A stretch of DNA of 45,128 nucleotides. Origin: Microbacteriaceae bacterium (lineage in GTDB: Bacteria > Actinomycetota > Actinomycetes > Actinomycetales > Microbacteriaceae). The position numbers and the translations under genes are program-made. A model generated the notes under the pieces. The model saw only the letters and a list, made by a program, of their open reading frames with translations, was not told where the DNA came from and made no database searches. Shown here piece after piece: positions 7,994 through 15,785 of the stretch. The stretch lies in the NCBI GenBank assembly GCA_025463565.1, contig JAODAT010000099.1:1-45128 (forward strand), in the 5' to 3' direction. Every line of letters starts with the position of its first letter. The first letter of the stretch is position 1.

Positions 7994-8528
7994 CCAGCCC
8001 GGCGATCGGGTCGGCCCACCACCATCCGAAAGCCAGGTCGAGCGTCACGCCGACCAGCACCGCGACGGCCAGGATGCCGTCGATCACGGTGACTTTGCCC
8101 TCCGTCAGCAGTACGGGGTTGTCGAGTGCCCTGCCGATTCGCGTCTTCCCGAACGCAAGACAGAACATGACGACCGCGGTCGCGCCGGTCCATGCGATCC
8201 CGAAGCCGTTGGGCACGGCGTGATGCTGCGAAAGAAAGGCTAGTGCTGACTGGATGACGAGATACGTCGCCAGGGCGATGAAGGCGATTCCGATCAGCCG
8301 GAGCGCGCGGCGTTGCCGATGTTCGCCGGATCCCGACAGCTCCCAGATCACCACGATGCTCGCGCCGATCTCGATGAGGCTGTCCAGCCCGAAACCGAAC
8401 AGGGCGACCGAGGAGGATTCGGCCGCAAGGATGCCGAGAACGGCAACGCCCGCGATGTTCCAGCCGAGAGTGCCCCATTCGAGCGCTTTGCCGCGCCGAA
8501 TCAGCAGGCCGGGATCAGTCGAGCGCAT
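7917..8528 (-). CDS. Cation diffusion facilitator family protein, short form
   Basis: A 203-residue membrane protein of the cation-efflux family that lacks the cytoplasmic C-terminal domain. The segment VALFGFGLDSLIEIGAS corresponds to helix 2 with its metal-site Asp, and WWWADPIAGLVIVFYA to the Asp-Pro helix 6. In helix 5 the usual HxxxD is replaced by EGKVTVIDG, so metal choice may differ from zinc. It starts five bases after the stop of the larger CDF gene and is the third gene of the arsR metal operon. It converges on, and overlaps, the permease gene. Confidence 0.8.
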   Translation of the reverse strand: MRSTDPGLLIRRGKALEWGTLGWNIAGVAVLGILAAESSSVALFGFGLDSLIEIGASIVVIWELSGSGEHRQRRALRLIGIAFIALATYLVIQSALAFLSQHHAVPNGFGIAWTGATAVVMFCLAFGKTRIGRALDNPVLLTEGKVTVIDGILAVAVLVGVTLDLAFGWWWADPIAGLVIVFYAVREAVGLLRGESPDKSRRQ

Positions 8529-8533
8529 CGCGT

Positions 8534-9565
8534 TCAGGAATGCGAGTGAGACGTCGAGTCGACGCGAGCCCTGGTGGTACTCACGGTCATGTCATCGAGG
8601 TTCGGGAGGGCGTGGGCGAGACGGTGCTTGGCCTCGTGCACGATCTCGTCCGACCGCGAGAGTGTGACATCGTCCAGTGCGACGGTCGCGGAGCCGCGCA
8701 GGCGGTGACCCACCCACCGAAGCTGCACCGAATTGACCGCGAGGACTCCCGGAGTGTGAACCAGTGCTTCCTCGGCACGGTCGACCAGTTCGGGTTCGAT
8801 GCCATCCATGAGCCGTCGACCGATGCTCTGCACGGTGCCCCACAACAGGATGATGATGGCGATGGAGATGAGGATGCCGACGATCGGGTCGGCGAGGGGG
8901 AAGCCGAGCATGACACCGACGGCTCCGAGTACGACGGCCAGCGACGTGAAGCCGTCGAGACGCGCGTGGACTCCGTCTGCGACGAGGGCCGCCGATCCGA
9001 TGCGCTGGCCGACGCGAATGCGATAGACCGCCACGGCCTCGTTGCCGATGAACCCGATCAGGCCGGCGGCGGCAACCCACCAGAGATTGTGGAGAGTCTC
9101 CGGGTGGATGAGTCGTGTGATGGATTGCCAGGCCGCGACGATCGCGGAGAGGGCAACGACGGCCACGATGAAGAGCCCGGCAAGGTCCTCCGCGCGACCG
9201 AAGCCGTAGGTGTACCTGCGCGTCGCGATCCGACGACCGAGCACGAAGGCGATCCAGAGCGGGACCGCCGTGAGGGCGTCCGAGAAATTGTGGATGGAGT
9301 CTGCGAGCAGCGCGACCGAGCCGCTGAACAGCACGATGACGAACTGGGCCACGGTCGTGCCCAGCAGGATGAACAGGCTGGTCTTCAGCGCGCGGACTCC
9401 CTCCTTGCTGGCTTCGAGTGCATCATCGATCGAGTCGGCGGCATCATGGCTGTGAGGAACGAACAGGCCGTAGAGGAAGCCCTTCACCCCGGTCGGGTGG
9501 GAGTGTTCGTGGTCGCCGTGACTGTGACCTTCGTGGTCGTGGTGCTGGCTGTGGTCCGCGCTCAT
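8534..9565 (-). CDS. Zinc/cobalt/cadmium efflux transporter, CDF family (CzcD-like)
   Basis: A 343-residue cation diffusion facilitator. The first 40 residues are His/Asp-rich (HSQHHDHEGHSHGDHEHSH), a typical metal-capturing tail, and the C-terminus ends in HSHS. The transport site is intact: HNFSD at 92-96 in helix 2 and H200xxxD204 (DGVHARLD) in helix 5. The cytoplasmic ferredoxin-like domain spans about 255-335. It exports divalent metal by proton antiport. ATG 9565 overlaps the stop of arsR by four bases, so it is coupled to and controlled with its metal sensor. Confidence 0.93.
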   Translation of the reverse strand: MSADHSQHHDHEGHSHGDHEHSHPTGVKGFLYGLFVPHSHDAADSIDDALEASKEGVRALKTSLFILLGTTVAQFVIVLFSGSVALLADSIHNFSDALTAVPLWIAFVLGRRIATRRYTYGFGRAEDLAGLFIVAVVALSAIVAAWQSITRLIHPETLHNLWWVAAAGLIGFIGNEAVAVYRIRVGQRIGSAALVADGVHARLDGFTSLAVVLGAVGVMLGFPLADPIVGILISIAIIILLWGTVQSIGRRLMDGIEPELVDRAEEALVHTPGVLAVNSVQLRWVGHRLRGSATVALDDVTLSRSDEIVHEAKHRLAHALPNLDDMTVSTTRARVDSTSHSHS

Positions 9566-9927
9566 TCGGTCTTCTCGTCCTGTTCGTGGTGATGGCGCGG
9601 TGTGCCGCCGAGTGAATGCTCCGCCTGGAAGATCGCATCGGAGACCAACTGGCTGGCATGCTCGTTGGCGAGCCGGTAGTACACCCGGGTGCCCTCCTGC
9701 CGTGCAGCGACGACACGGGCGAGGCGCAACTTCGCGAGGTGTTGCGACACCGCCGCGGCGGGCTTGCCCACCAGCTCAGCGAGTTCGTTGACCGAGCGCT
9801 CGCCATCTCGCAGCGACAGTATGAGGCGCACGCGCGTCGCGTCCGCGAGCATCGAGAAGACCTCGACGGCGAGCTCGACGAACTGGCTGTCGGGTTCCCG
9901 GCCACAAATCTGCTTATCTGCGTGCAT
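9562..9927 (-). CDS. ArsR/SmtB-family metal-sensing repressor
   Basis: A 121-residue winged-helix repressor: ADATRVRLILSL and the recognition helix PAAAVSQHLAKLR are typical. The C-terminal helix that holds the alpha5 metal site in CzrA/SmtB is present as LANEHASQLVSDAIFQAEH; the two outer positions are His90 and His104 (spacing 14 as in CzrA), but the CzrA Asp and inner His positions are Asn88 and Gln101. A Cys at residue 8 and a C-terminal HHHEQDE could supply other ligands. It is first in an operon with two exporters and starts inside an inverted repeat, so it most likely autorepresses until metal binds. Confidence 0.88.
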   Translation of the reverse strand: MHADKQICGREPDSQFVELAVEVFSMLADATRVRLILSLRDGERSVNELAELVGKPAAAVSQHLAKLRLARVVAARQEGTRVYYRLANEHASQLVSDAIFQAEHSLGGTPRHHHEQDEKTE

Positions 9928-9936
9928 ATGCAGATA
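9915..9936. promoter_or_regulatory. Operator over the arsR start
   Basis: Perfect inverted repeat TATCTGC-N8-GCAGATA; the inner bases contain the palindrome TGCATATGCA (9923-9932). The arsR start codon (9927-9925) lies in the centre of the dyad, so bound repressor would block both transcription and start-site access. Expected site for the ArsR protein. Confidence 0.6.
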
Positions 9937-10010
9937 CTAGGCTCTCGACTCACGCAAAGTCATTCGCTGGAATGATGTGGGCCATCGCCCACGGCCCGTA
10001 GCGTGAGCCC

Positions 10011-10577
10011 ATGGAACGCATGATTCGATGGGTTACCGCAGCGGTCGTGGTGAGCGCCCTGTTTGCAACCATCTACGTGGTCATGCAGCAGGCAGAACGC
10101 CAGGGTGCTGACGATGCACCTATTCGAGTGGCGAGCCAGGTTGCGTCGCGCCTTCGAGCCGGCGACGCCGCGACGGTCGATGCGAGCGACCGGATTCGTC
10201 TGGAGGACAGCGAATCGACATTCTTCGTCGTGTACAGCGCCGGCGACACGCCACTCGCGGGCAGCGGCACCCTGGCCGGAAAGCTCGCACAGGTTCCCTC
10301 CGGAGTAATCGATGCGGCGCGCACTACGAGTCATGGCCCGGTGACCTGGGAACCTCGATCGGGCCTCCGCTTCGCGATCGACGGCACGTCCGTCGATGGC
10401 AAGGTGGTGGTCGCGGGCGAGTCCCTCGGCCCGACTGAGCGGCGAATCGACCAGCTCGGCGCGCTCATCCTCGCGGCCTGGGCTGGGACGATTGTGCTCC
10501 TCGCCATAGCGTTCGCTGCCGACCAGGGCTTGGTGAGCGCGGGGCGCAAGCGGCAGTCTGGCCGGGAGCGTTCTTAG
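10011..10577 (+). CDS. Two-span membrane protein with extracytoplasmic domain
   Basis: A 188-residue protein with one helix at each end (about 6-24 and 149-168) enclosing an extracytoplasmic domain of about 120 residues (with VVYSAGDTPLAGSG and GLRFAIDGTSVDGKVVVAGESLGPTERR), then a basic cytoplasmic tail. This is the plan of a histidine-kinase sensor module, but it stops after the second helix and has no HAMP or kinase domain. ATG 10011 is used. Its stop codon TAG is part of the first CTTAG box in front of the ferric reductase gene. Not recognised; it could be a free-standing sensor or accessory protein. Confidence 0.65.
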   Translation: MERMIRWVTAAVVVSALFATIYVVMQQAERQGADDAPIRVASQVASRLRAGDAATVDASDRIRLEDSESTFFVVYSAGDTPLAGSGTLAGKLAQVPSGVIDAARTTSHGPVTWEPRSGLRFAIDGTSVDGKVVVAGESLGPTERRIDQLGALILAAWAGTIVLLAIAFAADQGLVSAGRKRQSGRERS

Positions 10578-10588
10578 ACCGACCTTAG
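10573..10588 (+). promoter_or_regulatory. CTTAG direct repeat (box A) before the ferric reductase operon
   Basis: CTTAGACCGACCTTAG: two CTTAG half sites 11 bp apart, on one face of the helix, as expected for an OmpR-family dimer. The same repeat stands before the response regulator at 21730 and the glycosyltransferase at 22636. The first half site contains the stop codon of the preceding gene. The reductase start is 145 bases further on. Confidence 0.6.
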
Positions 10589-10732
10589 AAACCCCGGGCG
10601 ATAGTGGGGCACGCCTCGCACCAACATGTGAGAACTCTCCTTCCCACGAGACACGCTTCACGGCATCCGCATAGCGAGTTCCAAGCTTCTTATTGAATCG
10701 TGAACGTCAGCTGACCGCGGAAAGGAGCGATC

Positions 10733-12148
10733 ATGAGCACCCTGACACGGGACCCGCGTCGGAACACGCAGCGACCGTCGGCAGCGCCCGATCGTCGAGC
10801 CGACTACCGGCGCCGCATGCGCCGTTCGGACGTCATGGTCGCGACGCTGTGGGCGTCCGCGGCCGCCGCGGTCGCTCTCTTCCTCGTCTATGGTGGCGCC
10901 GGCAAGTTCGGCACTATCGGGGATGCCATCACGAGCCTGGGGATCGTCGCCGGACTCATCGGCACCGACTTCATCCTGGTAATGATCGTGCTTGCCGCCC
11001 GCATCCCGCTGATCGATCGCACCGTCGGGCACGACCGCGCGATCGCCGTGCATCGTTCGCTCGGCAAGCCGGCCCTCTACCTCCTGCTCGCCCACGGCGT
11101 GCTGCTCCTGATCGGCTACGGAATCGCGTCGGGCATAAACCCGATCGCCGAGGTCGGGCAGATGCTTGCCATCCCCGACATGCCACTCGCCTTCGTCGGA
11201 CTCGGCCTGCTCATCGCAGTGGTGATCACATCGCTCGTCGCCGTGCGAAAGAAATTCAGCTATGAGGGCTGGCACCTGGTTCACCTGCTCACCTACGTTG
11301 CAGTGCTGGTCGCTGTGCCGCACCAGCTGAGCGTCGGGGGAATCTTCGCCGCCGGGTCGTTCGAGCGGGCCTACTGGATCGCGCTGTACATCCTCGCGTT
11401 CGGCTCCATCGCCACCTTCCGCTTCGCGGAGCCCTTCGTCTCCAGCATCAGACACCATCTCCGCGTCAAATCCGTGACCCAGATCGCGCCCGGCGTCGTC
11501 TCCATCGAGCTGTCGGGGCGCCGGCTCCGCTCGCTTCGATCGGCCGGTGGCCAGTTCTTCATCTGGCGATTCTGGACCGGGCGCACCTGGTGGCACTCCC
11601 ATCCGATCTCCCTCTCGTCCGTGCCCAGCGATCGCGCAGCGCGCATCACCGTGCGCAACCTCGGTACGGGAAGCAACGCGATCAGCCGGGTGCCGGTCGG
11701 CACGCGAGTCTGGTTCGAGGGACCGTACGGTGTGTTCACGGATGCCGGCAGAACAGCGCCGAAGCTGGCGGTGGTCGTCGCCGGCATCGGCATCACCCCG
11801 GTTCGCGCCTTCCTCGAGGACTCCAACCTTCGTCCCGGCGAGACGACGATCCTGCTCCGCGCATCGACGAATGAAGAGACCTACCTGTGGGACGAGGTCG
11901 TGCAGCTCGCCCGCGACAAGGGCGCCCACGTGTACACGATGGTGGGCAGGCGGTCGTCGGGGCGCCGTGCGTGGATGCCGGCCGATGACGACCGTCGAGG
12001 CGTCACCCTTCGAAGCGTCTTTCCCGACCTGAAGAACTCAGACCTCTATATCTGCGGCCCAACACCCTGGCTCGACCTCGTCGAGGCGGAGGCCCGCGCA
12101 AATGGAATCCCCGAGCATCAGCTCCACATGGAAAGGTTCGACTGGTGA
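10733..12148 (+). CDS. Ferric-reductase-like transmembrane flavocytochrome
   Basis: A 471-residue oxidoreductase with a strong ribosome site (AAAGGAG). The N-terminal half has about six helices with paired haem ligands H107/H121 and H184/H197 (spacings 14 and 13), the ferric-reductase-like domain. The C-terminal half is a ferredoxin-reductase-type module: FAD motif HSHPISLSS near 286, NAD(P) motif VVVAGIGITPVRAF near 346 and the C-terminal CGP (YICGPTPW) near 441. It should pass electrons from NAD(P)H through FAD and haem across the membrane. The next two genes, an FMN-binding protein and ApbE, overlap by four bases each, so the likely outside acceptor is the covalently flavinylated partner. 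Confidence 0.88.
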   Translation: MSTLTRDPRRNTQRPSAAPDRRADYRRRMRRSDVMVATLWASAAAAVALFLVYGGAGKFGTIGDAITSLGIVAGLIGTDFILVMIVLAARIPLIDRTVGHDRAIAVHRSLGKPALYLLLAHGVLLLIGYGIASGINPIAEVGQMLAIPDMPLAFVGLGLLIAVVITSLVAVRKKFSYEGWHLVHLLTYVAVLVAVPHQLSVGGIFAAGSFERAYWIALYILAFGSIATFRFAEPFVSSIRHHLRVKSVTQIAPGVVSIELSGRRLRSLRSAGGQFFIWRFWTGRTWWHSHPISLSSVPSDRAARITVRNLGTGSNAISRVPVGTRVWFEGPYGVFTDAGRTAPKLAVVVAGIGITPVRAFLEDSNLRPGETTILLRASTNEETYLWDEVVQLARDKGAHVYTMVGRRSSGRRAWMPADDDRRGVTLRSVFPDLKNSDLYICGPTPWLDLVEAEARANGIPEHQLHMERFDW

Positions 12149-12672
12149 GAATACGAGCAGCGCTGGGAGGCATCTTCGCTTCTGCCGCGATCCTCGGGAT
12201 CGGGTGGCAGTTCGGATCCGCCGCGGCGGCGACATTCACGAAACAGGACACGGCACCGTCGACCAATACCACCTCGACCGGAACGTCGACCGCCACGGCA
12301 TCCCCGTCACCATCGGCATCTGTCTCGGCATCGGCATCTGTCTCGGCATCGGCATCCCCGTCGGCGTCGCCATCCGCGTCAAGCACCGGCTCGGTTTCGG
12401 GCACCTTCACGGGCGCCACGGAGTCGACCCAGTTTGGCAATGTGCAGGTGGAGATCGTCGTCACTGCGGGCAAAATCACCGACGTGAAGGCCCTGCGGTT
12501 GACCGACCAGGGCGGCCGATCCGTGCAGATCAGCAACTACGCGGCACCGATTCTTCGGTCGGAGGTGCTGAAGTCGCAGTCGGCGAAGGTCGCCTCGGTG
12601 AGCGGCGCCACTTACACGACCGATGGCTACCTCAGCTCCGTGCAGTCCGCGCTAGACAAAGCCGGGCTGTGA
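12145..12672 (+). CDS. FMN-binding domain protein, exported
   Basis: A 175-residue protein with an N-terminal export helix (about 5-30), a flexible Ser/Ala/Pro/Thr linker (about 37-83, largely TCGGCATC-type repeats) and an FMN_bind domain. The flavinylation motif SGATYT is at 153-158; by comparison with NqrC/RnfG, Thr158 should carry FMN through a phosphoester bond. GTG 12145 overlaps the reductase stop (GTGA). It is probably an extracytoplasmic electron carrier loaded by the ApbE encoded next and reduced by the flavocytochrome encoded before. No lipobox Cys is seen, so the N-terminal helix probably anchors it. Confidence 0.87.
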   Translation: MRIRAALGGIFASAAILGIGWQFGSAAAATFTKQDTAPSTNTTSTGTSTATASPSPSASVSASASVSASASPSASPSASSTGSVSGTFTGATESTQFGNVQVEIVVTAGKITDVKALRLTDQGGRSVQISNYAAPILRSEVLKSQSAKVASVSGATYTTDGYLSSVQSALDKAGL

Positions 12673-13400
12673 TCGTCACCCTGGACACGATGGGCACCGT
12701 CGCTTCTCTCGACGTGCCTCTTCACGAAGTGCGCGAGAGCGACATCGATGCCGTCAAAGCCGTGTTCGACCGGCTGGAGGATCGCTTCTCGCTCTATCGC
12801 GAGGATTCGGAACTCAGTCAGGTCGCTCGCGGTGAGCTTTCTCTTACCCGCGCCAGCGAGGAACTCCGAGCCGTGTATGCAGCAGCCATCGAGTGGCGCA
12901 CTGCGACCGCCGGGTCGTTCACCCCGAATCGACCGGATGGCGTGGTCGACCTCGACGGCATCGTCAAAGCGATCGCAATTCGGGAAGCGGGGGAAGTGCT
13001 GGTCGACAGAGGTTTCACGCACTGGTGTCTCAACGTCGGCGGTGACGTGCTTGTCTGGGGCTCGCCGTGGACGATCGGGGTTGTCGACCCTGCCGATCGG
13101 GGTGCGCTCCTCTGCGCGGTCGAGCTGCGCGACAGCCGGGTCGCGCTCGCCACATCGGGCACCACGGAGCGCGGAGAACACGTCTGGCGAACCGGCACTG
13201 GCGACTCTTTCGTTCAGGTCTCCGTCTGTGCTGACGACATCCTCATCGCAGACGTGCTGGCGACGGCCATCCTTTCGGGCGGCCGGGATTTTCTCGACGT
13301 CGCCACTGCGCAGTGGGACGTCGACGTGCTCACCGTCGCGACATCAGGGGAGCTGGCGATGACCCCCGGAATGAATCTCGCCGACTCCGGCCGGGTCTGA
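12669..13400 (+). CDS. apbE: FAD:protein FMN transferase (ApbE family), short form
   Basis: GTG 12669 overlaps the preceding stop by four bases and gives 243 residues, shorter than the usual 300-350. Recognisable blocks: DTMGTVASLDV at the start, VDLDGIVKAIAIREA (normally DLGGIAKGYA), NVGGDVLVWG, ALATSGTTERGEHVW, and the C-terminal metal block ILIADVLATAILSGG. It transfers FMN from FAD to Thr of FMN-binding proteins. There is no signal peptide, unlike many ApbE proteins, so it may act in the cytoplasm before export of its target. Its last 57 bases overlap a convergent membrane-protein gene. Confidence 0.87.
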   Translation: MIVTLDTMGTVASLDVPLHEVRESDIDAVKAVFDRLEDRFSLYREDSELSQVARGELSLTRASEELRAVYAAAIEWRTATAGSFTPNRPDGVVDLDGIVKAIAIREAGEVLVDRGFTHWCLNVGGDVLVWGSPWTIGVVDPADRGALLCAVELRDSRVALATSGTTERGEHVWRTGTGDSFVQVSVCADDILIADVLATAILSGGRDFLDVATAQWDVDVLTVATSGELAMTPGMNLADSGRV

Positions 13401-13844
13401 CTTGCGGCGCTGCGGCGCTCCGAACACCAGCACGGGGTACGTCACGACGGCCAGCGCGAAGTGCATCAGCATGAGCACCACCACCCCTCCAAGGGGCTGG
13501 CCCTGATGGATGATCCACACGTCGGGCGCGAGGCTCGCTACGGTCACGATCACGGCGAGCCAGAAGAAAAGCCGTCTCGCGCGGCTCGACAGCAGTGTCG
13601 TCAGCGGCCACGAAATGCAGGCCACGACCACGCCGATGATGGTGAGCCGCGTGTAGTCGGCGAACTGGAAGTGCTCATAGCCGGCCGTCGATGGCATGGC
13701 GAGTACGGCCACCTTCGCGAGAATCCAGCAGGCCACAACGGAGCCGGCGACGGCCACGATGGTCGCTGCGACAAATCTCACTGGGCCGGGTTGGGCGGAG
13801 CCCCACGGAAAATCGAGGCGGAGATAGTCACGCAGTTTTGACAT
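13344..13844 (-). CDS. DUF6069-like four-span membrane protein
   Basis: ATG 13844 (MSKLRDYLRLDF) gives 166 residues with four predicted helices: about 25-45, 63-83, 92-112 and 119-140. The plan and the segment FADYTRLTIIGVVVACISWPLTTLLSSRARRLFFW resemble the DUF6069 family of actinobacterial membrane proteins; that assignment is from memory of the family pattern. It is the last gene of a three-gene membrane operon with DedA and a DUF3566 protein and lies 10 bases after the latter. Its 3' end overlaps the convergent apbE gene by 57 bases. Function unknown. Confidence 0.72.
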   Translation of the reverse strand: MSKLRDYLRLDFPWGSAQPGPVRFVAATIVAVAGSVVACWILAKVAVLAMPSTAGYEHFQFADYTRLTIIGVVVACISWPLTTLLSSRARRLFFWLAVIVTVASLAPDVWIIHQGQPLGGVVVLMLMHFALAVVTYPVLVFGAPQRRKSDPAGVGEIHSGGHRQLP

Positions 13845-13854
13845 CAAGGTCTCT

Positions 13855-14265
13855 TTATCTGTTGGTGAAGCCGACCAGCAATCCGTTGGTGCCTCGAACC
13901 GACGCGTTGTACAGCAGTGCGCCGATGATGCCGCCGAGTGTGCTGCCGATGATGGTGAGCACACCGGTGCCCGCCGAAACCGCGAAGACGATCCCGGGTG
14001 TCACGATGGATGAGACAGTGGACGTCGACGATGATCCGAGCGCGGAGCCGATCAGCGAATCGAGCTGGCTGATCGCTCCGCTCACCGAGAGAAAACCGAA
14101 GAGGATCATCGCCGCGATGACGCCGACGATGGCAAGGACGACTCCGACGATGAATGAGATCTTCGCGACGGACGCGACGCTGATGTAGCGCAGCGTGAGG
14201 CGCACCTGGGCGGTGCTCGACGGGGACGAACTCTTCTGCGCGAGCTTCTTGGCGGTGTCTGACAT
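13855..14265 (-). CDS. DUF3566-like membrane protein
   Basis: A 136-residue protein with a good ribosome site (GGAAGAAG). A polar Ser-rich N-terminus leads into VRLTLRYISVASVAKISFIVGVVLAIVG, the pattern of DUF3566 (usually RRVRLTLRRVDPWSVMKLSF), a helix pair enclosing a Ser/Thr/Gly-rich loop, then a Gly-rich second helix. DUF3566 proteins are widespread in Actinobacteria, often near gyrA, with unknown function. Here it sits between dedA (15-base gap) and a DUF6069-like gene (10-base gap), so the three should be made together. Confidence 0.75.
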   Translation of the reverse strand: MSDTAKKLAQKSSSPSSTAQVRLTLRYISVASVAKISFIVGVVLAIVGVIAAMILFGFLSVSGAISQLDSLIGSALGSSSTSTVSSIVTPGIVFAVSAGTGVLTIIGSTLGGIIGALLYNASVRGTNGLLVGFTNR

Positions 14266-14280
14266 CGGTCTTCTTCCCCA

Positions 14281-14943
14281 TCACTCGGTTGGGCGGGTTG
14301 AGGAGCGACGGCGAATCACGATGCTCCGGATGATCACCGGGCCGACCGACAGGACGACGATCGCGACGAGCACGATATCGATGTACTGCGAGACGAAATC
14401 CGCGACGCCGGGGATGTGGGCCAGGCCGAAGCCGAGCAGGATGACGAGGGTGGTCCAGCCCGCCGCGCCGATCACGTTGAACAGGGTGAACACCCGCCGG
14501 GACATGTGACCGACTCCCGCCGCGACAGGTGCGAAGGTTCGGATCACGGGAACGAAACGCGCAAGGGTCACCGCGATCGGCCCGAATCGGTCGAAGAAAC
14601 CGTGAGTGCGGGTCACGCTCTTTTTGCTGAAAAGTCCGGACTCACGCCGCTCGAAGATGGGCGGCCCCGATGTGCGGCCGATGAAGAATCCCAGCTGGTC
14701 GCCCAGCATCGCGGAAACCGCGACCAGCACGATGACAAGCCACAGGGGCTGTTGGATCACGCCCGTGAGGGTGAGCACGCCGGTGAAGAACAGGAGCGTG
14801 TCGCCGGGAAGGAAGAAGCCGACGAGCAGGCCGGTTTCCGCGAAAACCGCGGCGCAGACCACGGCGACGCCCCAGGCGCCGGCTCCCGTGATGATGGACT
14901 GCGGGTCGAGGAGTCCGGAAGCGGCAATCGTCGGAAGTGTCAT
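14281..14943 (-). CDS. DedA-family (SNARE-associated/VTT) membrane protein
   Basis: A 220-residue member of the DedA family. The hallmark re-entrant region is clear: ETGLLVGFFLPGDTLLFFTG, then LGDQLGFFIGRTSGPPIF and the conserved block FFDRFGPIAVTLARFVPVIRTFAPVAAGVGHMSRR. Family members are lipid scramblases or flippases; some recycle undecaprenyl phosphate across the membrane and many affect resistance to cationic peptides. This fits the surrounding polyprenyl-phosphate glycosyltransferase and phosphatase genes. It is the first gene of a three-gene operon and is divergent from the DUF347 gene, sharing a 101-bp intergenic region that holds CTTAG-type boxes. Confidence 0.9.
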   Translation of the reverse strand: MTLPTIAASGLLDPQSIITGAGAWGVAVVCAAVFAETGLLVGFFLPGDTLLFFTGVLTLTGVIQQPLWLVIVLVAVSAMLGDQLGFFIGRTSGPPIFERRESGLFSKKSVTRTHGFFDRFGPIAVTLARFVPVIRTFAPVAAGVGHMSRRVFTLFNVIGAAGWTTLVILLGFGLAHIPGVADFVSQYIDIVLVAIVVLSVGPVIIRSIVIRRRSSTRPTE

Positions 14944-14967
14944 GTACCCAGAGTGCGGTGGTGGTGC

Positions 14968-14983
14968 CTAAGAAACATCACAG
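14968..14983 (-). promoter_or_regulatory. Weak CTTAG-type box before dedA
   Basis: On the minus strand reads CTGTG-N6-CTTAG with the same 11-bp step as the four clearer boxes; only one half site is exact. It lies 25 bases upstream of the dedA start in the region shared with the divergent DUF347 gene, which has its own box. Listed as a weak candidate. Confidence 0.3.
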
Positions 14984-15016
14984 GAACCGGGTATCACGGC
15001 GTTGTCTCCGACCATT

Positions 15017-15032
15017 CTTAGACAGCTCTTGG
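15017..15032 (+). promoter_or_regulatory. CTTAG direct repeat (box B) before the DUF347 gene
   Basis: CTTAGACAGCTCTTGG: first half exact, second half with one mismatch, 11 bp apart. It ends 12 bases before the ATG at 15045, so the transcript would be very short-leadered if the box lies upstream of the promoter core. Confidence 0.5.
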
Positions 15033-15044
15033 CACCCTGAACTA

Positions 15045-15785
15045 ATGACCCGAAGCAAAGTGCCCGAGATCACCGCGCTGTTCTGGATCGTCAAGGTGCT
15101 CACGACAGGCATGGGTGAGACCACATCCGACTTCTTCGTACTGAACTTCGACCCGATCGTCGCGGTGCTTGTCGGCTTCGTGGTCTTCGCTGCAGCTCTC
15201 GCGCTGCAGTTCGCGATGAAGCGCTACATCCCCGCCGTCTACTGGTTCGCAGTAGTCATGGTGAGCGTGTTCGGAACGATGGCCGCCGATGTCACTCACA
15301 TTGTGCTCGGGGTGCCGTACTTCGCGTCGACGGCGGTATTCGCGGTCGTGCTGGCCGTCGTCTTCATCGTGTGGTTCCGTGTCGAGCACACGCTGTCCAT
15401 CCACAGCATCACTTCGCGCCGACGCGAGGCGTTCTATTGGGCGACCGTTCTCGTGACCTTCGCCCTGGGCACCGCGGTCGGCGACCTCACGGCCACCACC
15501 CTGCACCTGGGCTACCTCGCGTCGGGCATCGTCTTCGCCGTCGTAATCGCCATTCCGGCGATTGCGTTCCGCTGGTTCCGCCTCAACGCGGTTGTCGCAT
15601 TCTGGTTCGCGTACATCGTCACGCGTCCGCTCGGGGCGTCGTTCGCCGACTGGATGGGAGTGTCGATGGCTCGAGGCGGGCTGGATTGGGGGACGGGCCC
15701 GGTGAGCCTCGCGCTCGCCGGGATTATCGTCGTGCTGGTCGGAGTCCTCAGTGCACGAGCGGCGCGAGAGCCCCAGCCCGACTAG
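15045..15785 (+). CDS. DUF347 repeat membrane protein (COG4705-like)
   Basis: ATG 15045 gives 246 residues made of four similar two-helix repeats. Each repeat has a conserved Gly/Asp core: VKVLTTGMGETTSDF, VSVFGTMAADVTH, VTFALGTAVGDLTA and VTRPLGASFADWMG. This is the DUF347 repeat of COG4705 membrane-anchored proteins, whose role is not settled; acidic residues lined up inside helices suggest binding of a cation or metal. It is divergent from dedA and preceded by a CTTAG-type box, so it probably belongs to the local two-component regulon. Its stop overlaps the convergent 39-residue gene. Confidence 0.82.
   Translation: MTRSKVPEITALFWIVKVLTTGMGETTSDFFVLNFDPIVAVLVGFVVFAAALALQFAMKRYIPAVYWFAVVMVSVFGTMAADVTHIVLGVPYFASTAVFAVVLAVVFIVWFRVEHTLSIHSITSRRREAFYWATVLVTFALGTAVGDLTATTLHLGYLASGIVFAVVIAIPAIAFRWFRLNAVVAFWFAYIVTRPLGASFADWMGVSMARGGLDWGTGPVSLALAGIIVVLVGVLSARAAREPQPD

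Noticed and set aside
10658-11929. 423-codon open frame antisense to the ferric reductase
   Set aside because: Shadow of a membrane-protein gene; composition rich in Asp/Arg/Gly/His with no recognisable motif.
12300-12390. Direct repeats in the FMN-binding protein gene as a mobile repeat
   Set aside because: They encode the Ser/Ala linker in frame and are explained by low-complexity protein sequence.
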